The notes under the pieces were generated by a model. The model worked only from the letters and a program-made list of their open reading frames with translations, did not search any database and was not told the origin of the DNA. A DNA stretch of 40,312 nt from JBJGXI01 sp045635475 (GTDB lineage: Bacteria; Bacillota; Bacilli; Bacillales; Amphibacillaceae), in contig NZ_JBJGXI010000051.1 in NCBI RefSeq assembly GCF_045635475.1, forward strand, positions 1-40,312. The letters are read 5' to 3'. The position numbers and the translations under genes were made by a program. How positions within the stretch are numbered: the stretch's first letter is position 1; each line of letters begins with the position of its first letter. Of this stretch, positions 32,429 to 40,265 are shown in pieces.

Positions 32429-33025
32429 CTACAATTCTCTTCTTCCTTCTAATGCTTTGGATAGCGTTACTTCATCCGCATACTCCAAATCTCCACCCAT
32501 CGGTAAACCGTGGGCGATTCGGGTTATCTTAATTCCTGAAGGCTTGACCAACCGAGAAATGTACATCGCGGTCGCTTCACCTTCTATATTAGGATTCGTT
32601 GCCAAAATTAATTCCTCAACCTCTTCGTCCTTCAATCGGTTGAGCAAACTGGGTACATTTATGTCCTCTGGACCAATGCCATCCATAGGTGAAATAGCAC
32701 CGTGGAGTACATGATATTTTCCTCTAAATTCTTTCATCTTTTCCATGGCAATTACATCTTTAGGATCTTGGACGACACATATAAATGAATTATCTCTTGT
32801 CTCATCCTGACATATAGCACATGGATCTTGATCTGTTATTTGACCACATATTGTACAATGCGTTAACTCTCTTTTGGCATTAACGAGTGCTTTTGCAAAA
32901 TCTAGTACGTCATCTTCCTTCATGTTCAAAACAAAAAAGGCCAGACGAACAGCCGTTTTGGGCCCGATTCCTGGCAATTTTGTAAAGCTATCAATTAGCT
33001 TTGAGATTGGTTCTGGATAATACAT
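32429..33025 (-). CDS. recR: Recombination mediator RecR
   Basis: Works with RecO (and RecF) to load RecA on SSB-coated gaps. 198 residues: helix-hairpin-helix LPGIGPKTAVRLAF at 17-30, a four-cysteine zinc finger (C57, C60, C69, C72), then a Toprim domain (VVQDPKDVIAMEK, TNPNIEGEATAMYI). AGGAGG precedes the ATG. It follows ebfC by 13 bases in the conserved dnaX-ebfC-recR operon. Confidence 0.97.
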   Translation of the reverse strand: MYYPEPISKLIDSFTKLPGIGPKTAVRLAFFVLNMKEDDVLDFAKALVNAKRELTHCTICGQITDQDPCAICQDETRDNSFICVVQDPKDVIAMEKMKEFRGKYHVLHGAISPMDGIGPEDINVPSLLNRLKDEEVEELILATNPNIEGEATAMYISRLVKPSGIKITRIAHGLPMGGDLEYADEVTLSKALEGRREL

Positions 33026-33037
33026 GAGACCTGCCTC

Positions 33038-33370
33038 CTAGAACATTCCGCCAGGTAAATTCATGCCTTTCGTGAATTGTCCCATTGTGTCGTTCGATTT
33101 TTCTTCGACTTGCTTTAATACATCATTTGTTGCTGCCATAATTAAATCTTGTAACATATCCACGTCATCCGGATCAACGACTTCCTCTTTAATTTCTACA
33201 TCAACAATTTGTTTATTTCCATTAGCAACAACTTTGACCATTCCGCCACCTGCTGTAGCCTCGAAAGTCATTTCTTGTAGTTCTTCTTGAGCCTTCATCA
33301 TATCTTTTTGCATTTTTTGCATTTGTTTCATCATTTTGTTCATGTTACCACCACCCATACCACCACGCAT
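33038..33370 (-). CDS. ebfC: Nucleoid-associated protein EbfC/YbaB family (YaaK)
   Basis: Small DNA-binding dimer, always between dnaX and recR. 110 residues: a glycine- and methionine-rich start (MRGGMGGGNMNKMMKQMQKM), a long helix, and a beta core ending MGQFTKGMNLPGGMF, all typical. GAGGAGG precedes the ATG. The family is implicated in nucleoid structure and gene regulation in other bacteria; its exact role in Bacillus is not settled. Confidence 0.95.
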   Translation of the reverse strand: MRGGMGGGNMNKMMKQMQKMQKDMMKAQEELQEMTFEATAGGGMVKVVANGNKQIVDVEIKEEVVDPDDVDMLQDLIMAATNDVLKQVEEKSNDTMGQFTKGMNLPGGMF

Positions 33371-33399
33371 GGAAATCCCTCCTCAGAATTGTTTATATT

Positions 33400-35088
33400 T
33401 TAATCATGAATCTCTAACAAATCATCACCAACAAGTTTTCTTGCCTGATCAATTAGCGGATCTTCTTCATTTTGTTGTGGATTTGTTTCTTCTTCTTGCT
33501 CTTGTTGTTTTTTAACGTATTCTTCGCGAAGTTCTTGCCAGTTCATCTCAGGAATTGGAATAACGGCAATTTCTTTCCCGATGATATCCGCTAATATTGA
33601 TTCTATCGTTTGTTTATGCTCTAAAGCAAGCGAACAATGAATTTCATATCGAAAAGCAACGACAAGTGCTTTATCGGATGCAGCACTTGGTTTACTATTT
33701 TGAATTGTAGCATGTGCTGGTGCATTTTGTTTTTTTAATGCATCTAAAAAATTACCCCAGTTGCTTTGAATTTGTTTTAGTTCGGTTTTAGATGCTTCTC
33801 CGAGCACTTGTCTTATTCGCTCAAATGGTATTCTATAGCCATTTTTTGTTGATCTTGATGGTGTCCGTTTAGGCGTATTCGGTTGTGTTGATCCTTCTTG
33901 AATAGCAACTGGTTGATTTTTTAAATTTGTTAGCTGTTTTTCCAATGCTTCTATTTTACGACTTAGTGCCTGGACAGCTTCGGATGAATCTGCTGATTTA
34001 TTTTGTTGATTATCTGTAATCGTTAAAATGGCAATCTCTATAAATACTTTTGGACTATTCGTCCACTTTATTTCTTGCTGACATTGATTTAATTGCGTTA
34101 TGGCTTGTTGTATCCATTTAGCACTGATTTGTTCAGAAAGTTGGTTAAACGTATCATTAACGATTGCTCGTTCTAATAATTGTTCCAATCCTGGAGCACT
34201 TTGATACAAAAGCAGATCACGTAAATAATAAATTAAATCAAATACAAATCGACCCGGGTCTTTCCCCGATTGAATGATATCGTCTACATGCTGCAACGCT
34301 TGCTGTACATTTTGATTGGACATGGCATCAACGACTTGGGCAAGCTTTTCCTGTGATACAGAACCTGTTACCGCAAGCACATCGGTTAATTCGACTTGGT
34401 CTTCACTGTAAGAGATTGCTTGATCCAATAAACTAAGTGCATCACGCATACCACCTTCAGCAGATAGCGCAACTGCTCGCAATGCTTCATCCGTTACGGC
34501 AACTGCTTCTTCGTCTACGATCTTTCGCATTCTTTCTTCCATTGCCACTTGGGAAATTCGTTTAAAATCAAATCGTTGGCAACGAGAAATAATCGTCAAT
34601 GGTATTTTATGTGGTTCCGTTGTAGCTAGAATAAAAATAACATGCTTCGGTGGTTCTTCTAAAGTTTTTAACAAAGCATTGAAGGCACCAATCGAAAGCA
34701 TATGCACTTCATCGACAATGTAGACTTTGTACGTTACTGCTGTAGGTGCATATTTCACTTTATCTCTTATATCGCGAATTTGTTCTACCCCGTTGTTAGA
34801 CGCAGCATCAATTTCAATGACATCAGAGATCGAACCGTCTTGAATGCCACGGCAAGCATCACACTGATTACACGGTTCCTTTACGGGTGACTGTTCGCAG
34901 TTTACCGTTTTAGCAAAGATTTTAGCCGCACTCGTTTTTCCGGTACCACGTGGCCCAGAAAACAAATAAGCGTGTGAAAATTTCTCTTGTATAATTGCGT
35001 TTTGTAGCGTTCTGGTAATATGCGATTGACCAACAACATCTGAGAAGTTTCTTGGACGCCAAACGCGATATAATGCTTGATAGCTCAT
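33400..35088 (-). CDS. dnaX: DNA polymerase III subunit tau (DnaX)
   Basis: Clamp-loader ATPase and organiser of the replisome. AAA+ domain with GPRGTGKT at 45-52, four zinc cysteines (CNQCDAC region), Walker B VYIVDEVHML and the SRC motif in IISRCQRFDF; domain III follows, then a low-complexity linker and C-terminal tau domain. I start at the ATG at 35088 (562 residues; MSYQALYRVWRP is the family start), 9 bases from AGAGAGG; an ATG at 35094 is only 3 bases away. A run of seven A in frame at codons 451-453 is a possible slippery site. Operon with ebfC and recR. Confidence 0.97.
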   Translation of the reverse strand: MSYQALYRVWRPRNFSDVVGQSHITRTLQNAIIQEKFSHAYLFSGPRGTGKTSAAKIFAKTVNCEQSPVKEPCNQCDACRGIQDGSISDVIEIDAASNNGVEQIRDIRDKVKYAPTAVTYKVYIVDEVHMLSIGAFNALLKTLEEPPKHVIFILATTEPHKIPLTIISRCQRFDFKRISQVAMEERMRKIVDEEAVAVTDEALRAVALSAEGGMRDALSLLDQAISYSEDQVELTDVLAVTGSVSQEKLAQVVDAMSNQNVQQALQHVDDIIQSGKDPGRFVFDLIYYLRDLLLYQSAPGLEQLLERAIVNDTFNQLSEQISAKWIQQAITQLNQCQQEIKWTNSPKVFIEIAILTITDNQQNKSADSSEAVQALSRKIEALEKQLTNLKNQPVAIQEGSTQPNTPKRTPSRSTKNGYRIPFERIRQVLGEASKTELKQIQSNWGNFLDALKKQNAPAHATIQNSKPSAASDKALVVAFRYEIHCSLALEHKQTIESILADIIGKEIAVIPIPEMNWQELREEYVKKQQEQEEETNPQQNEEDPLIDQARKLVGDDLLEIHD

Positions 35089-35115
35089 AGTCATAAACCT
35101 CTCTAAAGCGTTTAA

Positions 35116-35345
35116 TTAAGAAAAGCTCAGGGCCCCGTTTAGCAAATTACGGACTGAGCCGTAGGAGATAAAGGAAACATGCCCCTGCATAAGGGGTATG
35201 TCGACGTTGGACGGCAAGTCCCCTCTTAGTCGACTTTCGACAAATCTGGAGTCGATGTTAACTTATCGTGTCATGAGGTGAAGAAAGTCTCGCTAGTTGC
35301 TGGGCGGTGGAGCTAGACACCTTCGAATTTTTATACTTTCTTATC
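35116..35345. repeat. GC-rich interspersed repeat, family B, copy 2
   Basis: It lies between scr and dnaX, so it is likely in the dnaX promoter region. It shares GTATGTCGACGTTGGAC with copy 1 and CGACAAATCTGGAGTCGATG, ACTTATCGTGTCATGA and TCTCGCTAGT with copy 3 (inverted, 38748). GTCGAC repeats suggest several local hairpins. No open frame of note. Confidence 0.85.
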
Positions 35346-35430
35346 CTGGAAAAAAACTTCGTGATTCTATTATAACGTAATCGAATATGTAATGTGAACC
35401 TTCACAACAAACAATCAAAATAAATGTAAA

Positions 35431-35458
35431 AACCTCTTGCCATAAGTGACAAGAGGTT
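35431..35458 (-). terminator. Terminator of scr
   Basis: Minus strand: AACCTCTTG-tcacttatgg-CAAGAGGTT followed by TTTAC, about 16 bases past the expected mature end of the SRP RNA. Confidence 0.88.
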
Positions 35459-35473
35459 TGATTATTGAATATA

Positions 35474-35746
35474 ACGCCGTGCACCCAACTTCGATGAAAC
35501 AACCCTAAGCGTTACTTAAGTTCATGGCTCGACCCAGGCTTCCCCGCGGCACACGAGAAAAACCGCTTACTGCTGCTTCCTTCCGGACCTGACAGGGTTC
35601 ACGGGTTCCCGTTGCGCAGGACCCGAGTGTCAGCACCAATCCCTTAAGGCAGACCTTAAAGCTGTTCCACCTCAGAAGGGAATTCAGCCTCGCTATAGCG
35701 GATTGCGAGTGCAGGGCACCGCTACCTCCCCGCCTAGCACGGCAAA
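35474..35746 (-). ncRNA. scr: Signal recognition particle RNA (large, Bacillus type)
   Basis: RNA scaffold of the SRP, binding Ffh and targeting membrane and secreted proteins. On the minus strand the 5' part reads TTGCCGTGCTAGGCGGGGAG, the S-domain core reads GTCAGGTCCGGAAGGAAGCA, the Alu-side pairing is CTTTAAGGTCTGCCTTAAG, and the 3' part ends near GGTGCACGG, which pairs with the 5' CCGTGC. About 270 nt, the large form with an Alu domain as in B. subtilis scRNA. Ends are estimates. Located between tadA and dnaX, the conserved place. The promoter about 45 bases upstream predicts a longer precursor that is then trimmed, as in B. subtilis. Confidence 0.95.
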
Positions 35747-35788
35747 TTTGCTAACTATTTGGTTTGCACTTTTTATAGTGCATGATTT

Positions 35789-35817
35789 AGTATAGCGACT
35801 TTTTAACAAAAATGCAA
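35789..35817 (-). promoter_or_regulatory. SigA promoter of scr
   Basis: Minus strand: TTGCAT (35817-35812), 17-base spacer, TATACT (35794-35789). Initiation would fall near 35782, giving a precursor leader that contains a small hairpin GCACT-ataaaa-AGTGC before the mature 5' end. Confidence 0.78.
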
Positions 35818-35894
35818 TGGTTCAAGCCCTGTAAATATTTTCTGTTTTATCCAACGTTGTTTTTGGATATTCATTTCCTATAGCAAAAACCATA

Positions 35895-36356
35895 TTAGCG
35901 CCTTTTTGCATCTCTTAGCCTTCGAAAAAAATCAGACAACAATTTGCCGCAGGTTTCTTCCATCACTCCTCCTGTAACCTCAGCGCGATGATTAAATCTT
36001 GAATCCTCTAATAGATTCATCAACGAACCAACACAGCCCGCTTTCGAATCATAAGCACCGAATACAACACGTGGTATTCTTGATTGTAATATAGCACCAG
36101 CACACATTGGACATGGTTCTAATGTCACATACAAGGTGCATTCCTCTAGCCGCCAGCTGCCTATTTTTTCATTCGCTTTGTCGATCGCAATTAATTCTGC
36201 ATGCGAAGCCGTCGTTTGCAATGCTTCTCTTAAATTAAATGCCGTAGCAATTACTTCATCCTGATAAACGATGATTGCTCCTATTGGTACCTCGCCTAAG
36301 GTTTCCGCTTTTTTAGCTTCCTGTATCGCCATTTCCATAAACTCTTCATCGGTCAT
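35895..36356 (-). CDS. tadA: tRNA-specific adenosine deaminase TadA
   Basis: Converts A34 of tRNA-Arg(ACG) to inosine. Zinc deaminase motifs: H52-A-E54 in ASHAELIAI and PCPMCAG with C82 and C85. I prefer the ATG at 36356 (153 residues) with GTGGG 6 bases upstream; an ATG two codons earlier (36362) abuts that sequence. The site is weak for both. Neighbour of scr and divergent from the isochorismatase gene, as yaaJ and yaaI are neighbours in B. subtilis, although there yaaI is transcribed in the reverse relation to dnaX only if rearranged; orientation should be compared. Confidence 0.95.
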   Translation of the reverse strand: MTDEEFMEMAIQEAKKAETLGEVPIGAIIVYQDEVIATAFNLREALQTTASHAELIAIDKANEKIGSWRLEECTLYVTLEPCPMCAGAILQSRIPRVVFGAYDSKAGCVGSLMNLLEDSRFNHRAEVTGGVMEETCGKLLSDFFRRLRDAKRR

Positions 36357-36542
36357 CTTCATCCCACTTTTCTTACAATATTCATTGTCATTCTACTGAT
36401 TTTAGCCAATCACACCAAAGTTCTAGTCCGTTAAACCCTTATGTGACTGTTATTGAAATTGGCATAGCATGTATTATCAATACAAATTAATACTATTAAA
36501 ATTCGAAAAACAACAAACAGTATGTGTAAGAAAGGAGTCTTT

Positions 36543-37073
36543 ATGATGCAAATAGAAAATACTGCTGTCGTTTTTATCGACGTGATCAATGATTTTAAAT
36601 TTTCTGCCGGTGATAAGTTACTTCATAATACAAAACAAATCGCTCCAAATTTAATCAAGTTAAAACAATTTGCCAAAACGCATCACATGCCTGTTATTTA
36701 TGTGAATGACCATTATGGCATGTGGCAGGCTGACAAACAAAAAATATTCGACTATTGTTATAATCCGCAAAATGCAGATTTTTTAGAACAAATACGGCCA
36801 ACAGATCAGGATTATTTTTTAACGAAGCCAAAATTATCTGCTTTCTATCAAACAGCGCTTAGTTCTCTGTTAAGAGCATTAAAAGCTCAAAATATTATTC
36901 TAGCTGGTATCGCAGGTAATATTTGTGTGCTGTTTACTGCCAATGACGCACATATGCGTGATTTTTCTATTAGTGTACCAAAAAATTGTATAGCCTCCAA
37001 CGAAATCCATGAAAACGAACAAGCTTTGCAATTAATGCACGTTGTTCTCAGCGCAAATATTGAAGCAATATGA
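36543..37073 (+). CDS. yaaI: Isochorismatase-family cysteine hydrolase (YaaI-like)
   Basis: Alpha/beta hydrolase of the isochorismatase/nicotinamidase fold, 176 residues. The triad is visible: Asp13 in VVFIDVINDF, Lys95 in LTKPKLSAF, and Cys128 in LAGIAGNICVLFTANDA. The true substrate is unknown; family members cleave isochorismate, nicotinamide, ureidoacrylate or N-carbamoyl compounds. AAGGAG is 5 bases before this ATG and 8 before a second in-frame ATG (36546), so either may be used. The stop codon TGA is formed at the junction with a palindromic repeat, so the last residues may have been changed by the insertion. Confidence 0.82.
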   Translation: MMQIENTAVVFIDVINDFKFSAGDKLLHNTKQIAPNLIKLKQFAKTHHMPVIYVNDHYGMWQADKQKIFDYCYNPQNADFLEQIRPTDQDYFLTKPKLSAFYQTALSSLLRALKAQNIILAGIAGNICVLFTANDAHMRDFSISVPKNCIASNEIHENEQALQLMHVVLSANIEAI

Positions 37074-37173
37074 GTCAATTTCATATTTTCTTGCACCTCA
37101 GATATTTTGGAACAGGATGATCCAACTAAGTGTGGATCTAAATAGCTAAAAAATCAGTATTGTGAAATTGACT
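37073..37173. repeat. AT-rich palindromic element after yaaI
   Basis: AGTCAATTTCATATTTTC on the left and, on the minus strand, AGTCAATTTCACAATACTGA on the right form inverted ends around about 65 bases with an internal GGATGATCC/GGATC region. The copy starts at the last base(s) of the yaaI stop codon. Confidence 0.75.
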
Positions 37174-37256
37174 AAACATAAGAAAAACCGTCAACAATTC
37201 CAATATCTCCTCATAGGCTGATAAAGGATAACTACGCCTAAAGAGGAGGAACTTAT

Positions 37257-38546
37257 TTGCAAATACATGTTGTTAGTCGAGGGCAGTCACTTTATTCGAT
37301 CGCAAATGCTTACGGAACAACCGTAGACGCTTTAGAAACAGCAAATGAATTGGACGCGCCAGCAAATCTTGTCGTTGGGCAAGCACTTGTTATTCCAATT
37401 GTAGGTCAATTTTATTATGTCCAACCTGGGGATAGCTTGTACACGATTGGCCAACGATTTGGAATTCCCTATCAAGAAATAGCCAGAGTAAACAATATTT
37501 CCGTTGATCAGCAGTTAGAAGTCGGATTTCGACTTTATATCCCAGAACAACCTGAACCAATTATTGAATCAAATGCGTACATTGAACCATATGGAGAAAC
37601 TGTTTCGGAAACATTGGTAAACTCAGCGCGAAAAAATGCTCCATTTCTTACCTATTTAGCACCATTTAATTATCGTGTAACAAGAGAAGGGGCACTAATT
37701 GCACCACCTCTTGATGATTTTGCTACAATTGCAGCTAATAATAATGCGACATTAATGCTTGTTCTTTCTAATTTAGAGGAAGGGGCATTTAGTGCTGAGT
37801 TAGGTAGAATTATTGTAACGAATGAAACTGTACAAAACACTTTATTAGACAATATTATTGCAACAGCAAGAGAAGTTGGTTTTAGGGATGTGCACTTTGA
37901 TTTTGAATATTTGCCTCCAGCAAATAAAGAAGACTATAATAATTTTTTAAGAAAAGCAAAAGCACGACTATCTAATGCTGGGCTATTAATGTCAACTGCA
38001 CTAGCACCAAAAACGAGTGCGACCCAAGAAGGGGAATGGTATGAGGCACACGATTATGCTGCACACGGTGAAATTGCTGATTTTGTCGTACTAATGACCT
38101 ATGAGTGGGGATATAGTGGAGGACCTGCCATGGCAGTTGCACCGATCGGTCCTGTCCGTGAAGTGGTAGAATATGCGCTAACAGAGATGCCTGCAAATAA
38201 GATTATGCTAGGGCAAAATTTATACGGTTATGATTGGACATTACCGTATGTAGCTGGAGGTCAATATGCGAAAGCACTAAGCCCTCAACAAGCGATTACG
38301 CTTGCTAGAGAGCAAAATGTGCCAATTCAATATGATACCGAGGCACAGGCACCATTCTTCTTCTACACCGACAATGAAGGTAATCGACATGAAGTATGGT
38401 TTGAAGATGCTCGTTCCATACAAGCAAAATTTAATCTGATCAAGGAATTAAACTTAAGAGGTATCAGCTATTGGAAATTGGGCTTGGCATTTCCACAAAA
38501 TTGGCTGCTTTTAGAAGACAACTTCACAATTAAAAAGCGTGGCTAA
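37257..38546 (+). CDS. sleL: Spore cortex-lytic N-acetylglucosaminidase SleL/YaaH
   Basis: LysM-anchored glycosidase of spores that helps degrade cortex peptidoglycan during germination. Two N-terminal LysM repeats (about 2-48 and 52-97; VVSRGQSLYSIANAYGTT and VQPGDSLYTIGQRFG) precede a GH18 barrel (about 105-425) whose catalytic signature is DVHFDFEY with Asp215 and Glu217. Length 429 is the family norm. The start is TTG with AGAGGAGG upstream, and the LysM begins at residue 3. No signal peptide, as in relatives made in the mother cell. A SigE promoter was not convincingly found. Confidence 0.94.
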   Translation: MQIHVVSRGQSLYSIANAYGTTVDALETANELDAPANLVVGQALVIPIVGQFYYVQPGDSLYTIGQRFGIPYQEIARVNNISVDQQLEVGFRLYIPEQPEPIIESNAYIEPYGETVSETLVNSARKNAPFLTYLAPFNYRVTREGALIAPPLDDFATIAANNNATLMLVLSNLEEGAFSAELGRIIVTNETVQNTLLDNIIATAREVGFRDVHFDFEYLPPANKEDYNNFLRKAKARLSNAGLLMSTALAPKTSATQEGEWYEAHDYAAHGEIADFVVLMTYEWGYSGGPAMAVAPIGPVREVVEYALTEMPANKIMLGQNLYGYDWTLPYVAGGQYAKALSPQQAITLAREQNVPIQYDTEAQAPFFFYTDNEGNRHEVWFEDARSIQAKFNLIKELNLRGISYWKLGLAFPQNWLLLEDNFTIKKRG

Positions 38547-38552
38547 AAAAAT

Positions 38553-38580
38553 CCCGAGATTAATCTTCTCGGGTTTTTTT
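38553..38580 (+). terminator. Terminator of sleL
   Basis: CCCGAGA-ttaatct-TCTCGGG followed by TTTTTTTT, 6 bases after the sleL stop codon. Confidence 0.92.
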
Positions 38581-38586
38581 TAGTTT

Positions 38587-38701
38587 AGTCAATTTCATAA
38601 TACTGATTTTTAGCCATCTTCATCCATATATATTCGGATTTAACCGTCTCCGAACTATATATGGATGAAGATAGCTGTATAAGGTAATTATGAAATTGAC
38701 T
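38587..38701. repeat. AT-rich palindromic element, longest and most symmetrical copy
   Basis: 115 bases. The left arm AGTCAATTTCATAATACTGA, then GCCATCTTCATCCATATATA and TTCGGA; the right arm mirrors it with TCCGAACTATATATGGATGA, AGATAGC and, on the minus strand, AGTCAATTTCATAATTACCT. The whole element could fold into one hairpin with about an 8-base loop. No coding capacity and no clear target duplication. Confidence 0.8.
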
Positions 38702-38747
38702 CAGTTGCATAGGAAATTTAAAATATCTAAATGTGGATAACATTAAG

Positions 38748-38936
38748 CATTAGTCACGGCCAGCGACTAGCGAGACTTCCCTCACTTCATGACACGATAA
38801 GTCAACATCGACTCCAGATTTGTCGAAGGCCGACTAAGAGCGGACTTGCCGTCCAACGTCGAAGCCTACTCTGGTCCTACGGTTCAGTCCAGTCCGTACG
38901 TCGCTAACCGGCGTTCTGCGCTTTTGTTCCCTTAAT
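38748..38936. repeat. GC-rich interspersed repeat, family B, copy 3 (inverted)
   Basis: Read on the minus strand it follows copy 2: GCGACGTACGGACT, then CGACGTTGGACGGCAAGTCC, CGACAAATCTGGAGTCGATG and GACTTATCGTGTCATGA, ending TCTCGCTAGTCGCTGG. It sits between two AT-rich palindromic elements in the 621-base gap between sleL and the LCP gene. Confidence 0.85.
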
Positions 38937-38975
38937 ATGACATAATTCATACGTTTTGATTACAAAACTAAATTT

Positions 38976-39004
38976 TTGTATCAGTTTAGTGTAAAATATA
39001 TTAT
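38976..39004 (+). promoter_or_regulatory. Possible SigA promoter of the LCP gene
   Basis: TTGTAT (38976-38981), 17-base spacer, TATTAT (38999-39004). Two mismatches in the -35 and one in the -10. If used, the leader would include the whole palindromic element at 39029-39140. Confidence 0.45.
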
Positions 39005-39028
39005 GATATGTTTTGAACTAAATAATGA

Positions 39029-39140
39029 AGTCATTTTCATAATACTGTTTTTCAACTAATTATATGCGCACATATATGGGTTACCACTTCCAAACTATAT
39101 GCGGTTATGATTTTGCCCGTAAGGTAATTATGAGTTGACT
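39029..39140. repeat. AT-rich palindromic element before the LCP gene
   Basis: AGTCATTTTCATAATACTG on the left; minus strand AGTCAACTCATAATTACCTT on the right. Inner arms ATATGCGCACATATATGG and CCAAACTATATGCGG pair imperfectly. It ends 27 bases before the LCP start, immediately ahead of its ribosome site. Confidence 0.72.
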
Positions 39141-39167
39141 CAGCAATGGATAAAGTGAGGAATGATT

Positions 39168-40187
39168 TTGGATAATATAAGAGCAGATAGAAGAAAAAAA
39201 CAACGTTGGAGAAAAAGAGTAATTATTCTTGTTTTAATATTGGTGCTTCTTATTATTGGATTTGGTGTTTACGTATTAGTCAATGCCTTGGATGCGGCAA
39301 GTGACTCATATGAAGGCCTCGACCGTGAAGGGGAAAAATCCGATTTGCGAGAAGAAGCTGTTACAATTGGAGATGACCCAATTTCTATCCTGTTATTAGG
39401 AATTGAAGATTACTCTTCTGGTGGAGAGCATGGACGAGCAGATACACAAATCGTTGTTACGTTAAATCCAGATACGAAGAAAATGACCATGACATCGATA
39501 AACCGAGATACTCGTGTAGAATTAACAAAGGTCGACCAATATAATGGCTTTCATAAAATTAATGCTGCCTATACGTATGCTTCCTTAACAGGATATGGAG
39601 CAAATAAATTAGCTGTTGAAACGGTGGAAGACCTACTTGATATCCCAATTGATAAGTACCTTGCTGTTAACTTTGAAAGCTTTCGTGACATCGTTAATGT
39701 ACTAGGTGGCGTAACGATTGACGTAAAAGAAGGATTTTGGGAAGAAAACATTTACGATAGTAATAATCGAATATATTTTGATGCAGGAAAACAAAAGCTT
39801 TCTGGCGAAGAAGCACTTGCTTTTGTAAGAATGCGTAAGCGTGCGGTAAACAATACCTATCCTCGTGAAGAAAGACAGCGCCAGTTTATTAAAGCATCGA
39901 TTGATCAAGCGATCTCTGCAGGAACGATATTCAAGGTTGGACAAATATCTGATATTCTTGGGGAAAATGTCGAAACAAATTTAAAACCAGCAGAAATTTA
40001 TGCACTGCAGCGCGCTTATTCATCTATGGACGCTTCTACCATTGAAACGATTGAGCTTGAAGGTAATCCAGATGTAATTATTGATGGATCTTATTATTTC
40101 TTGCCAGATGAAGATAGTCTACAAGAAGTATCTCAACGATTGAAGGAAGAGCTTGGATTATTAAAGGATCCAGTTGAAATTGAATAG
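39168..40187 (+). CDS. LytR-CpsA-Psr (LCP) family wall-polymer ligase
   Basis: Membrane-bound phosphotransferase that attaches teichoic acids or related glycopolymers from undecaprenyl-phosphate to peptidoglycan. A short basic N-terminus, one membrane helix (about 18-40) and an extracellular LCP domain. Conserved residues are visible: Arg90 and Asp92 (GRADT), Arg113-Asp114-Arg116 (INRDTRV), Lys130 (HKINAAY), Arg221 and Arg223 (FVRMRKR) and REERQRQF at 233-240. I prefer the TTG at 39168 (339 residues), 7 bases from GTGAGG; an ATG at 39162 is one base from it. It could be a TagT/U/V relative; which one is not clear. Palindromic repeats fill its upstream region. Confidence 0.9.
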   Translation: MDNIRADRRKKQRWRKRVIILVLILVLLIIGFGVYVLVNALDAASDSYEGLDREGEKSDLREEAVTIGDDPISILLLGIEDYSSGGEHGRADTQIVVTLNPDTKKMTMTSINRDTRVELTKVDQYNGFHKINAAYTYASLTGYGANKLAVETVEDLLDIPIDKYLAVNFESFRDIVNVLGGVTIDVKEGFWEENIYDSNNRIYFDAGKQKLSGEEALAFVRMRKRAVNNTYPREERQRQFIKASIDQAISAGTIFKVGQISDILGENVETNLKPAEIYALQRAYSSMDASTIETIELEGNPDVIIDGSYYFLPDEDSLQEVSQRLKEELGLLKDPVEIE

Positions 40188-40204
40188 CTATCATGAATGA
40201 AAAA

Positions 40205-40231
40205 GATGAGGATTATTCCTCGTCTTTTTTT
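40205..40231 (+). terminator. Terminator of the LCP gene
   Basis: GATGAGGA-ttat-TCCTCGTC followed by TTTTTTTAT, 18 bases after the stop codon. Confidence 0.92.
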
Positions 40232-40265
40232 ATGCTCTTTTTCGTAAAATGTGTTGTTTTTTATA

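Noticed and set aside
37174..37256. SigE promoter of sleL, for example CATAAGAA with CAGTATT upstream
   Set aside because: Too many mismatches in the -10; position within the palindrome's end makes a chance match likely.
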